From positions 1 to 64,000 of the forward strand of contig OENT01000040.1 of the NCBI GenBank assembly GCA_900239685.1: a stretch of 64,000 bases of DNA, in the 5' to 3' direction. Shown in pieces: positions 37,401-49,952 of this stretch (position 1 is its first letter; the number at the start of each line of letters is the position of its first letter). Made by a program: the position numbers and the translations under genes. Source of the stretch: Rotaria macrura. Lineage: Eukaryota; Rotifera; Eurotatoria; Philodinida; Philodinidae. The notes under the pieces were generated by a model. That model searched no databases and had not been told where the DNA came from. It was given only the letters and a program-made list of their open reading frames with translations.

Positions 37401-38060
37401 AATCTATGTACGGCGAACCATTCCATAAATGTCGTGTAATTTATTTCTGTCTCAGATCGATCTATTTTGTGTTTCTTTTTCTTTCTCGTTTTCTTGACTA
37501 GTTTTGATCGATAGATTCGTAGAGCAAGAAAAGGAAGAAGAAAACGATGAAGAAGGATGTCCCAGAATAAAACACTTCGCCCCGCTTTGGGCAATGCGAA
37601 CATAAATCAAGGCGATGCACGTACAACGGAATTCGATCAACGAGAGGTTGATTTGATTAGAAGCGGGAGTCTTTTTTTATTTCTTCTACTAATAGAATTT
37701 TCTTGATTCGTACGTGCAAGTGAGCGCAGGATTATTGAAAGTTTGTCGTATACATACGACAAGAAACTGTCATCTTAGTTTTCAGACAAAACTACCTTTT
37801 GGCACATGTATAGGCACGCCAAGATCATATTGTGACGATTGTAATCGTTGAAGAATAAGACGTTTTAATTGTTTATGCTCAGCATAAGTTAAATTATGTA
37901 GTTCAATTGATCCAAGAATAATTTTACTTGTATCATCAGATGAACACCATTGTGATTTATCAGTCTAGACATAAATAGTAAAGAAAAATGACTGATCAGA
38001 AGGAGTACCTGATAAGAAGAACAACAGGGACACTACAATTCTTCATATGTACACACACAC

Positions 38061-38110
<50 letters not shown>

Positions 38111-39740
38111 AAATATATATATATATATATATATACATATACATAAATCTTGATCAATGACAGATGTTGGCTAGTATATACGCATAGTGTTATGGGGAAG
38201 AGCAAAAATCCAAATAACTGAGTGGAAAACGAACATTTGCTAAACATCATCAACTGAACGTAAAAACATAAATAATACAAAAATAAGTATATATAACTAA
38301 TTTTGTATAAATTTTTTTTCTCTATCATTTAGATTCGTCTGTTTTTAATAAATATGTATTTATTTTTATCCTTCTGGCCACGTAAAAGATCATATTGACC
38401 GACAAAAATAAGGATTTTTTTAATCTATTTTTTTCCTTGTCATAAATAAATGTCCTCATTCAATGGTTGTACTAATAAGCTTGCCTACTAGTGAGATGAG
38501 ATATATATATATATATATATATACTCAACAAAACTCATGCGCCTGTTGTTAGCATTATTATTGAAAGTCGTTTTTTCTGTCTCTTGTTTTTTTCTTACTC
38601 TTGCAACTATTCGAGTACAATATCTGTTTGTCGATGGTACTGCTGTGTTTTTTTGTCTCTCTGTATGTCGCGCAAATATGATGCTCTGCTATCAACTAGT
38701 AATGCTGAATGATGCGGTAGCAGTTGTTTCTCTAATTAGCAACCTAGTGTGTGTGTGTATGGCATACTTACCTCAAAGTGCCATTGGTATTGAGTATCAA
38801 TAATAGTTGTAGGACGTTTTTTCGATGAAACGAATGATGTTGTTTGATCAAGTGTTGTTGATGATCCACCAGTTGCACTAGTTAATGTAGTTAAACTCGA
38901 ATGGTGTGGTGTTGTTGAAATCGATGATGATGTTGTTGAAATCGATGATGATGTTGTTGAATTGATAGATTTTGTTGATGATGATGATGATGGTAGTTTA
39001 ACTAGAGAAAGAAAATTACGGAATGTTGATAATGGTGAGGAAGCATTTGTCAATATAGATGAAGAAGATGATGTTGATGAACATAGTGAATGTGATGAAT
39101 GAGATGGTAAACCGAGTCGATGATGATGATGATAATTGGTTGTTTTATTACGCCTCAGAAAATTACGTATACCTAAACCAGTCGTTGATGTGTCAGGTAG
39201 TGAATAACGAAACAAGTTGGTGGATGGTGTTTCAAATGTTTGTTCATCTTCGTCTTCATCTTGTTCAACGTCGTCATTATCATCATCATCATCATCACTC
39301 ACTGTAAATGAATTTCCTGCTAAAATTAACGGAGATGTGGGTGTTGATGTTTCTGTTGAATTAACTAATGAACCATAAAGTGATTGACATCGTTGTCGAC
39401 ATAGTTTAGCATAATCGCATTCAGTAGGTTCTTGATCGTAGGATGATATTGCTGGCGTATCGATTGTTTCTTGTGTTGGTCGGCCAGCAAACAGACTTGC
39501 TCGACGTCGATTCCCATTATATACACGTTCTTCTGGTATTGTCGTACATTGTAAATCAGAACAAGCTGATCGTCGTATACGAACTTGAGATCTTTGAGAT
39601 TGCAATTGTGGTTGTTGTTTTTGATAATATATTTGAGACATGTTTGGTGATGTCGATGCAACACGCACACTATTGACACTCGATTCAGTGGTAGGGTCTG
39701 AATCGAGCCGAAAGCGAGGTAAAGGTGTATGGCGAGCCAT
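34465..39740 (-). CDS. ARHGAP6: Rho GTPase-activating protein, ARHGAP6/ARHGAP36-like
   Basis: Ten exons on the minus strand close in frame to 1013 residues: 39740-38772, 37964-37796, 36939-36865, 36791-36538, 36459-36294, 36222-36167, 36017-35864, 35791-35457, 35381-35281, 35227-34465. Exon 1 (323 residues) is low-complexity: Asp/Glu run, poly-Ser/Thr, HHHH. Before the GAP domain is a segment GNVFGVALAQCVIDDD typical of this subfamily (FGxPLxQ). The RhoGAP domain (about 525-725) has LQTVGLFRVGVSKKRLKE with the arginine finger at about R553, then AGLIKEFLRELPEPLLTRDL, and GNKMDTANLAIVFAPTIL. The inserted DGKLLVAGNKM loop recalls ARHGAP6 (DGQEVTGNKM). The C-terminal 250 residues are Ser-rich with proline motifs SPPSPPSSP and KTAPLSTSS. 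Predicted to speed GTP hydrolysis on Rho-family GTPases and to affect actin. Intron 1 carries large microsatellites. Confidence 0.88.
38049..38134. repeat. Compound (AC)n(TA)n(GT)n(TA)n microsatellite, self-complementary
   Basis: A run of AC repeats, about 16 TA units, then nine GT units and a second TA run. AC on one side pairs with GT on the other across the TA core, so the array is an imperfect palindrome able to form a cruciform. It lies in intron 1 of the RhoGAP gene. Confidence 0.9.
38499..38522. repeat. (AT)n microsatellite
   Basis: About ten AT units, in intron 1 of the RhoGAP gene. Confidence 0.9.
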
Positions 39741-42700
39741 TGTTAGTGTATTTGTATATTTGTAGTCCGTCGTGCGCTATTTAATCAGTTTGAGCCAATC
39801 AAGGGTGTTGTCAATGTGGACAACGATTCATCAACATTCTTTTTTGATCAACCAGTATTTGTACACGATCTGGATTTTTTTCTATCTATGTATGTCTCTC
39901 TCTCTCTCTCTGTTTTCTTCCTCCTTGCTTTCTTTCAATAGTAAGCATACATGCGCATGTGTGCACAGAACTCTCTAATTACAAATGGCCGTGATGTTAG
40001 TGATGGTGGTACTTTCTCTCGTATGCTTCTCTTCTTTTTTCGTCTTCCTTTTGCTTTCTATAATTTCTCTAGTGATGCCTCGGTCGATCATCCGTCATTA
40101 GGTGGACTCAAGATAGACAACAGCGGAATGGGTTAAAGGATGTATTCAAATTTAATATACGATAATGACCAGGTTTGAAATGTTCGAGTAAAAAGAAATT
40201 GTATACGTGTGTATTGTGTGTTGTTGTTATGTATGTGTGTGAGTATGTTTGTGTGTGTGTGTGTATGTCTGTATGTATGTGTCGGTTTTCAAGAATCGTC
40301 GCTTCTAATCATATGCGCGAGAATCGCTGAAGATTGTGACGACAAGAGAATGACAACAAGCATAGGAGCGTCCTCTTCTCCTTCCTCCCTATGTTTCTTG
40401 TCTCTTTTGCTGCTGATGCTGTGTCATCCGCGATTAGATCAGCGTACTGATACGCGGAGGAAAAAGAGAAGGAATATGAAAAAAGAATCAAGTTATCTAT
40501 TCCACCAAAACATACACCACACGCAAGCGCTTATGCATTTATAAACGACGCTGTTCTATCCATATTGCTTCATTTTGATGTATTTTCCACTGTTCGTATC
40601 ATTTGGCCAGACTCGCATAAACATCGAGAGAAAGAAAACCTCGTATATCGATTAATAAGCCGATAAAACATATGTGTTCATCATTGAAAGAAACATGAAT
40701 GGTAGTAGTTTCTTTCGTTTGTAATATTGATCATCAAATCAAATATGTTATTCTTTTTTTTTGTTTGTTTTGGACGTTTGTGTTTGTTTTTGATGAAAAT
40801 ACGTTTTGCGTTCGGGAAATGCGTTTGTTTAAAAATTTGTTTTCCTTATTTTTCGAATGGAGCGCTATCGAGTATAGTAATAAAATTGATGACGGAAAAT
40901 ATGATTCGGAGACGAACGGAACGGAAAATAGACTCTATTCGTGATGATGATGATAATAGCAACTATCTTTGGGTGTAAATGGGAAATATGTCAACCAGTA
41001 ACAAACTGAAGAAACGAAGCTAAGCATGTCTTTATGCACGTTTTCAAGCTTCGGAGATGCACAAATTGCCAGATGCTATAGAACGATATGTCTGTGGTAG
41101 AATATAAACAAGTTTTAATAACTAATGTTCTTATATGATCAGCATTTAAACAAATAAAAAAAGAGCTAGATCAATTATTTTTCTTTTCTATTCTTGTTTC
41201 TTATCAGATAACAAAAAAGACAATTATAGCTGTTTATTTGTAAAGGTTTATCAATGAAGAACGTAACACTTTACTCCTATTATAAACTGATCGTTTTATC
41301 CGAATGAGAAAATTTTATACGTATATAATGTTGTATACATGTATATATATATATATAAATAAATATATTTATATATTCATTTAAAGATATGATTATATTT
41401 ATATTTATATATAGAAATAATTAAAATAAAAACCCGTGTTATGAAGATATGGTATAGTTATTAAGGAAAGTATCGGACTGACATATTAGCTAAATTGATT
41501 AACTGTCGACTAAAATATTTCATGCATAACGTGCGAAATGAGACGTCAAAATAGGCGAATACAAAAAAAATATATAAGACAATTGATATTTCGGCTAGAT
41601 TATTGTTATGATTATTAGCATCATGATAAAATCAAAATCAGACAGCATGCGACATCTTGGTACGTTTTCGCACTAGATGGTAGTAATGACCGCTCAGCAG
41701 AAATTCTCATCCGCGGAATTATTTTGTGACATTATTCAAATGTATGAAAGAAATCTGAGACCCATGTATATATAAAGATCAAAATTTAATTAATCCTTAC
41801 TTGTGAATGTAAATGTGTTTGTTGAAGGATCGGCTGAAGTCATTTAGTATTAATAGTCGTGACAGAATATATTATGCTGAAAAATAAAATATGAATAAAA
41901 TAATGATTTACTCATTTATATATATAGATGTGTGTGTGTGAACGTATAGATACACAAATATATATATGTGCATATCACAAATTTTTATTATCGAATTCTT
42001 TGCATAATAGCAGCATAGGGCAGAACTATTTTACTACTGTTTATCTTAAGAAACCTTTCCTCTCGTCATTCGAATATTCTCTTTATACATACACGATGAA
42101 AATATTTTAACATAGGATACTCACCTGACGATTTTCTTCAAATTTTCTTATGTATATAAATCTACAGATAGATACATATGTGTATGCATACGTTTCTTTT
42201 GTAATAGAAGAAAAGATTGAGCGTTCTATATTCAAGATTTATCGCTCGTTTTTTTCGTCCGACAAACAATTAAGAACTCGGTGCGATGTGCTCGGCTCGA
42301 TAAGTATAGAGCATATACACAACACAATACAAGAAGTCAAACGATAAAGATAGAAGAGAAAGAGAATGTTGTATGTCTCTGAACTCATGCAGCCCAGCTG
42401 GAAAAACTCATTGCGCGCAACGTTAAATTCTCTCTTTCTCTTTATGCCTCGCGTGCAAATCTCTGCTATGCTCTTGTAGCGTGTCAATCTTGTTTCTTTC
42501 ATCAGCGTTGGCATCCGTGGAGGAGAAGACGACGAAAAAGACGAGAAGAAGAGCAAAGATGTGCCTTTGCATGCGAGGGAGGCAAAAGATGTGTAAGTAG
42601 AAGGGAAGAGAAGGAGAGAGGAGGAGGGGGAGAAGACAATCATGGTGTTGCACACTATACTTGCTTTTTGCTTTTATTGATGTTATTCTTTAGTTAGGAA

Positions 42701-45700
42701 GCGAGATGTAACATACAGACAATTATGCGAATGGCCACACGCGCATATATATATATATATATATATCTGTATATATACATGAATATATACAGTTCGATCG
42801 TCTATACTATTCATAATCAGAGACATATTAGATTTAATAACTAATGAATACTTACCTTCTTTCACTCTCTCATTCGTTTTCTTATAAAGGTTGTTGAGTG
42901 TAAAAATTTGAATAGGTATGATTGCTCTCCGAAGTATAATCATGAATGTAAAATATTACTTTCTTTCGATCTATTTCTAGTCGAGTCCAAGTTGCGTTCG
43001 ACTTGGAAAACAGAAAAAGAGAACAAGTGTCAGTAACTATCAGTTTGTGTTGATGATTGAATACCTAGAATAGTGTGGGAGAATACTTAGTCTGTCTATT
43101 TATCAATCGTGAGAACGAGACTAGTAAAATGACACGATGATCTTTCATCTGTAGATATTGACAATGAGTAATCGACTGAGGAAACTTTTCCAGACGTCAA
43201 ATATCTCGTAATAAGAAACGGGAAATAATTATTCATAAGTAATCAAGCTATCTTTGTTTATTTGTCTCAAACCAACCTTGGATGGAGGAAAAAGAAAAAT
43301 TCACTTGTTATTTTAATCAAATACAAGATCGTTTTAATAAAGACACAAATAAAAGTAAATTGATTTTTTGTGCATGGAAGTCCCGAATAAGAGAGAAGAC
43401 CAGCGAACATGCAACTCAAGATTATTATTTTTACCTAAAACGACATTCTAAATTACTACGCGTTTTTATATTGTCTAAAAAGAAAACAAGAAGGCATGCA
43501 GTATTTTCTATGTAAAAGCAAACGATGATCATTAGTATACTGTACGAGTCGTTTTCCTTTTTAAATTCATTCATTTGTATACAAAATAATTTATCAATGA
43601 CTAATGAAAGTTCTTGCGATATGATATGATCAGCAAATCATAAGTACGTACAGAGTATAGATAATACGATTGGATTATTGATTAAACAGACAAAATATCA
43701 GTGAATTTTGAAAATAGAAAACAAATAACAAAACAGAAAACAACTGACGTAAGAAAAAGCAATGATGAATGTAATTGTTATTCCTCGGGAATTTTACTTA
43801 CTGTTCTAAAGCAAATGAATAAATACATTACATGATGGCTAATAATATTTTCTCTGTTTTCTTCTACATAGAGTCTACAATAATTTTTCTGAATGGAATA
43901 TGCATGATCTAGCATCTCGAATAAACTGTGTCTTTGTTATTTAGTTTATTTAACAAATGAACCTTGCTATAAAAAAAACCTTTTCAACAATTAGAAAATG
44001 AATAGCTGCTGCATTCATCCTTACGGCTTTAAGCAAACATAGATATTAACAACGTTTACAACATATTCATTCATGTTAGCCATATTATATTTTCTCGTTT
44101 TACAATGACATTGACGGAACAACTGGTATTCATATGATTTTTCTCTTTCGCTCTGCTTTACTCTTTCTAAGCATGAATGTTACATGTGATTAATAGAGTA
44201 ATCATTGACATAGGCCATTTATTAATTAGAAATACCTGCACATTTTTTAAATGTATTATTGAGTTTCTTTTTCCAGTCTTTAAATATGATATTTTCTATG
44301 TTATATCAGTGCAGTATGAAACAAACACCGCAAGATCGAAGATGAAATATAAAACTACGTTTCGTCAGTGGCTGATCATCCATTTAGATAAGCTTTTGAC
44401 AGACGTAACAAACGTTGATTTTTATCGAGTTTCCTACAACATAATACAGACATGCCATAAGGAATATGTCGGCGAACTAAGTAAAAATATGCTATTTGAG
44501 AGATCTATCCATGCATGACCTAACAAATGATAATAAGATATTTTTATGAATACATGTATGCATATGAAACAAATGATTAAGGCTGAATCATAATCAGACT
44601 AATTTAAGAAATTAACAAAGAAAACAAATATTTACAATCATTTATTATTATTTATTCCTCTGATTGGGGAAAAAAGTCATATTTTGTTTATGAGGTATTT
44701 GATGTCTTCATTAGAAATGTTTGCTGTTTCATAGGAATATTTTAGTTTATGACATGATAGCCAGCACCTGGAAACATGTCGACATTATCAATCGAATAGA
44801 ATTTATGAAAATAATTACATCTATACGAGACTAGGATTAACTATACCATCGTATGCCTTGTTTATCATTCTATTGTCCGATACATTCATTTTATGTCTTA
44901 TAAGTAGAAGTCACAGTAAAATCAGATTTATTTTAAAAATGATTTTGGTTAAATGAACTTTGCCATACTTCTGTGACTTTCTTTCTGCATTGTAAATAAA
45001 TAAATAAATTTATATATATATATATCTTACATATGTGTAATATGTGTTTACCCTTATATCCAAATTATATTAGTTTTGATTTACAAGTAAAGCTTGTCAT
45101 TGATGATACAAGACCGACTGTTGTCCGTCCTTGATAGCAAAGATGAGAATCGATCAAACTGTGTGTTTACTTCGCAGACGTCAAACGTTTATATTTAGAT
45201 CTGAATGCTTATAGTAAGCTTATGAATTATTGATATCCTAAAACTATAACTCAAAATGACTTCAATGGAATGGTTAATGAGAAAAAAAGTTGTCAATGAT
45301 AAAAGCTTTTGAGATGACTCTTTTTTCATTAACTAGAACCGATTGACAGCAGATGATGATCTAGAATGAAGTAATTTCTATTAGATTTTTCATCACGAAG
45401 TTATGTTGAATCTACTAGAGTGTTAACTTACATAATCAGAGTACATTATGAGCACAAAATAACTCAGTATGGATATCGTCATATCAATATTGTCCTTGAA
45501 AATTTTTCTAATGTGATTTTCACCACTAGATACAATTAACATTTATGTTGTCATCTCACAACAGGACATTTTAAAATATATATATACGAGTTTGAGTTTT
45601 TGATTTCATCATAAAAATATATTGCATTTATAGCATATGTTACCTAGTGATGAAAATATCCATGCTGATTTAAACTATCTGTAAATAGCTTCGCTACATT

Positions 45701-48700
45701 TAGAACCTGCCATCGAGAAAATTTCTAGTAAATAGAATAAAGTCTTCTTACGTATTCGAATCATAAACATTAAACTATAATCCTATTGTTATAACAATAG
45801 GATTTGTTTTAAGTACATATGTTGATCTTTTTTTCTTTCAATATGAATTCAAAGCTACTACTCGATATTAAACCTCTACTACAGTATACATTTGGCAATG
45901 ATAATTGATTAATTATCGATCATAGTGAATGTATATTCCAACAGCGAAAGTTATATGTTGAAATAGGAATGAAGTCAAGATACAATAAATACTGCATATT
46001 ATTGGCTAGATTGAATGAATTATTATTATCGAGAAATCTAATCACTAACAAAGTCATATAGACATACATCATGCATAGTATTTCAGATAGACTATCTATC
46101 AATATGAAAAAACGATCTCATAAAATATGGTATCCTTGAAAAAAAATTACATTGTTGTGTCATAACATCAAAGTGACTATCTATAAAACAGTATACATCG
46201 TAGTAATATAATAGCTAAATGATGCGTGGGATTGTATGTCAATGTGGGTTACTTCATGGGTCGTAATGTAATTGCATACATGATTTGCACAAGGATATAT
46301 TATAAATGTATAACTTGTGTGAGAGAGAGAGACAGATAGACTAAATGGGAATTGTTATAGAATAGAACAAGAGTATTACTTACTTTATGTTTTACTTGTT
46401 GAAAGTACATTTATCATCCCGTTGGCAATTACTTTCCTTTTGACATGTCTTTCAAGGAAATGTCTAGAGTTTTTTGCATGCTTCGCCTTTTTTTTTATCT
46501 CTAATCATTGTTTAAGGGATTATTTTAATAGGTCAAACTACAGAATCATCTGATTATGTAGACGCTCATCATAATTACAATGTAAAATTTATTTAAATGT
46601 CTGCATCTCATCATTATATGAGCGACTTAAAAAATTATTTTCTTTATTTTTATGTAAGAGTAATTCAATTGGCATTCATTGTTATGCATAAAGAAAATCT
46701 TAGTTCTGAAATTGATTCAACACAAAAAGTAATGTCGCCTATTTCACTTGAAATAATTCTTGTGAAGCATGATAATTTTTGAATAATATCGGAGAATCAT
46801 GTTACGTAATCCTTAGGTAAAAAAATATTTACTTCTCTTGCGGATTAGTCTATGTCTATTTAATAATAAAATAGATCGTACGATAAAATAACTTTGTGTT
46901 GTACTTTACAAGGATCGCTCTAAGCAAACAAAATATATCAAGATGAATGTATGGTGTCACCATATTCGAAGTAAGAATCACATGGCCATCAAATATTCCA
47001 ATTTATACAATAGTTTAAATCATACACATATCACATCCGGTTATAAATAAAGAGTTCCTATTTCGAATACAAGTTTCGTAACATGCTTAAATTGAATAAA
47101 ATGTTTCTAGAATGATTATTTTCGTGAAAAAAAGGTGATCATTTTGTATAAATGACTTATTAATAATTTTTTTTTCTTTCAATTCATAAAGAAAAGTATT
47201 GCATCGGACCTACTTTACATGAAGCATACTTCAATCACTATTTAAAATTTACACTGAAGAGTTCAAGTTGTCATTTTCAATAGTTGATTACGCATCAAGT
47301 TTTCTTGGCGACAGTCGATTACATTACAATTTCTATTCATCTCATTTAATTGTGTTTTAACTAATTTTTTTCTTTTAATTTGAATTATAGTTTAAACGAA
47401 AATAATTTTCTTAGCAATATGTGAGTTCTTGTAACTGGAACTTCTTTAGCACATAGGGGCGTGAATAATTTCATTGGCAATACAAATTTTAATAAATAAT
47501 TACGATACGTTTTAATCGTAAAAGGTATATACAATTGATTCTCGTAGGAAAATTTTAGAACAACAAACGGTAAGCTCAGTGACTTGAATAAATCAACAAT
47601 AGTCTTTCTATGATATTTGAAAATTCCCATGACAAAAATTTGTACATCTATGTTTTTTAGTACAGTATTAGATAAAATTATATGACAATTCACTATCTTC
47701 TGATAATATTACAGATGAAAAAAATGATTTAAAAACTGTATAGTAATAATTTGAAGAAAAATAATCAACAAGATACTGTACAATGCAATTGATTAGATTT
47801 GCCATATTATTAACTAACCAGTAAGATATGAGAATATAATTATCCCATTAGTGTCTTCATCTATAAATCTGTAATCAATGTTCAAATCAAACTTACCTTC
47901 AGAATAGATCAATCATTGTCATAGATTCTCTGAAATATTTTATGATAGTGATGGATTCAGAAAATGATTTAGTATGCCTTCAACATCAGATAAGAAGATA
48001 TCATAATTTGTTCTCTTTCGATGAATTATATTCATAGGTCACTAACTGGTGTCCTTGCAGATTTCTTTAGTTTACACAAATCGATCTGTAGTTTTAGCAT
48101 GTACGTTAGCCATTGTTCATAATCAATGCTTGTCATTGATGTTGATAGTGATAATTGATTAGATCTGTTCAACGTTTCATCTTGGTCATATGCTGTGAAC
48201 ATATCACTTAGACATGTCAGTAGAAAGTTTACGTTCTACAAACGCTTTGTCTATATAGACTCACGTAGACGAGCATTCAAGGTCTCGATAATGATGGTCA
48301 AAACGAATAATATAAATATTAATGTAATTAGTGTATGTTTGGTAGGACTAATAATACTGAAAATGAATAAACACATTGGATTACTCTGATGAAAGCTTTC
48401 ATAGTAATCATATATTCTAGTCGTCATTATTGTTAGTGTTGTTACGGCTAGCATATATTATACGTATTTTCATAATTGAAATAGAATCTAGACTGACTAA
48501 ACATATTATCGAAATGCTATTTTCACTAAAATGATTTCATCAATCATATTCGACTAGATTCAATAGTCATCAAAATCCATAGAAAAAGTTATCTCAAATT
48601 GTGTGTAGAACATTTCGCTAAAAATTTCTAGATATTTTCTCTTGTAAAATATCAAAATTATGCTAAGTTATTTATATTTCGTTCGATCACTGATTACAAG

Positions 48701-49952
48701 CAATCGTAACTTTATGATTGCGTCTATTTGAATAATTTCAATAAAAAACAAGACTTTGTTTTATTGTAATAACCGACAATCATTTTACAAAGTTTTTCTC
48801 AATACTATACGCACTGTTGACTAATATTGTAGTTATCATATAAACAATACGAGTATATTTTGTGAAAATGTTAATAGAATTTTTAAAAACTTGAACAGAC
48901 ATAAAAACTTGTTTAGATCCAAAGTTCAGCTGTTGTAGATAACGACTCTGTCGAATAATAACTATAAGTGATAGTGTCAATAAGAAAATAGAATTTTGAT
49001 TTTCAAATGAACAACGATGATGTATATTTTGTGCAATACGGATTAATTTATTCGTAACATTTATATTTCTATTTATCAAAAATTTTTATGAACTATACAG
49101 ATTGAAGAATTCGAACTGCTTCGTTTTCTTTTTCAATTGCTTCTATAGTTCTAATAGTTCTTCGATAGAATTCATAAATTTTGAATTTTTAACATGGAAA
49201 AATCATAGCCCATGGATAGAGAAACATCTTTAGACATTGAACTTGACATAATATACGACAAGAAAAAGAACCATAAATAATTGAAAATACATGATTTTAT
49301 GATTTATTTATTAAAATATTTATATAAGATATTTTAAGATTCATAAAAATTATTTATGAGTATCTAATTTCAAATGATATATTTAGAAAATACTATTTTG
49401 TTTTATTCAAAGTGTAGGTAGTACCTTTTCGCATATGGTATTGATATTCCCTATGGTTTTCGTTATTATTCCACATATGATAGATTCACATTCATAGGAA
49501 CAGATGTTCGTCTTCAAAATATTTTTATTATTGTTCATTACAGAGAGAAAGTTTCGAGAAGAATTTATGCAATCATGCAGCATATAATTTCAGGAATAAG
49601 CACATCTCCTGAAAAAAACCTAATGTATTATCATAAAGTGAAATTGTCTTTGAAACAATCATGAATGAATAAGAACATAATATGATAATCATAGAGTCAT
49701 TATGAACAGAAATGATGTGAATAACCATATTGATGAGTTTGATAATTGTCCTAGGCATTTGATGATTATTCAAACATTTTACATCAATTTAGTCTGACTT
49801 TAACGTCGATTCTAAATAATAGAAAACAAACTATTGAATTGATATGACTTTTGAAATAAGTAAGCACCTAAGCAAAGTAGAGCTAGCTGTCAAAATGAAA
49901 AAAGCAGCATTTCATTACTAATATAAAATCATTAGAATGTAATTTATTAGAA
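39741..49952. other. 10.2-kb gene desert
   Basis: No gene could be supported. The first 3 kb (39.75-42.7 kb) hold CpG-bearing and simple-sequence blocks: CT runs at about 39896-39911, GT repeats at 40206-40283, A/G-rich DNA at about 42595-42640, and TA runs at 41341-41357 and 42745-42766. These could be promoter or 5' UTR sequence of the RhoGAP gene, whose ATG is at 39740; a CCAAT motif occurs about 60 bp upstream of it. The rest (43-49.9 kb) is plain AT-rich DNA. Frames of 100-113 codons (44177-44518 on +; 47385-47693 and 48780-49079 on -) show no family motif and no joinable exons. Confidence 0.6.
45779..45804. repeat. Perfect 26-bp palindrome
   Basis: The half-site AATCCTATTGTTA is followed immediately by its exact reverse complement, with no spacer. 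It stands alone in the gene desert. Confidence 0.85.

Noticed and set aside
37996-38328. 110-codon minus-strand frame with a Tyr/Ile repeat
   Set aside because: It is the translation of the TA/CA microsatellite inside RhoGAP intron 1.
44177-44518. 113-codon plus-strand frame
   Set aside because: No homology recognised and no neighbouring exon; AT-rich composition explains the hydrophobic residues.
47385-47693. 102-codon minus-strand frame
   Set aside because: No recognisable domain, and no acceptor or donor that extends it; compatible with chance in a 10-kb AT-rich stretch.
48251-49079. Two hydrophobic minus-strand frames that suggested a split membrane receptor
   Set aside because: They could not be joined in frame with plausible splice sites, and no receptor signature motif is present.
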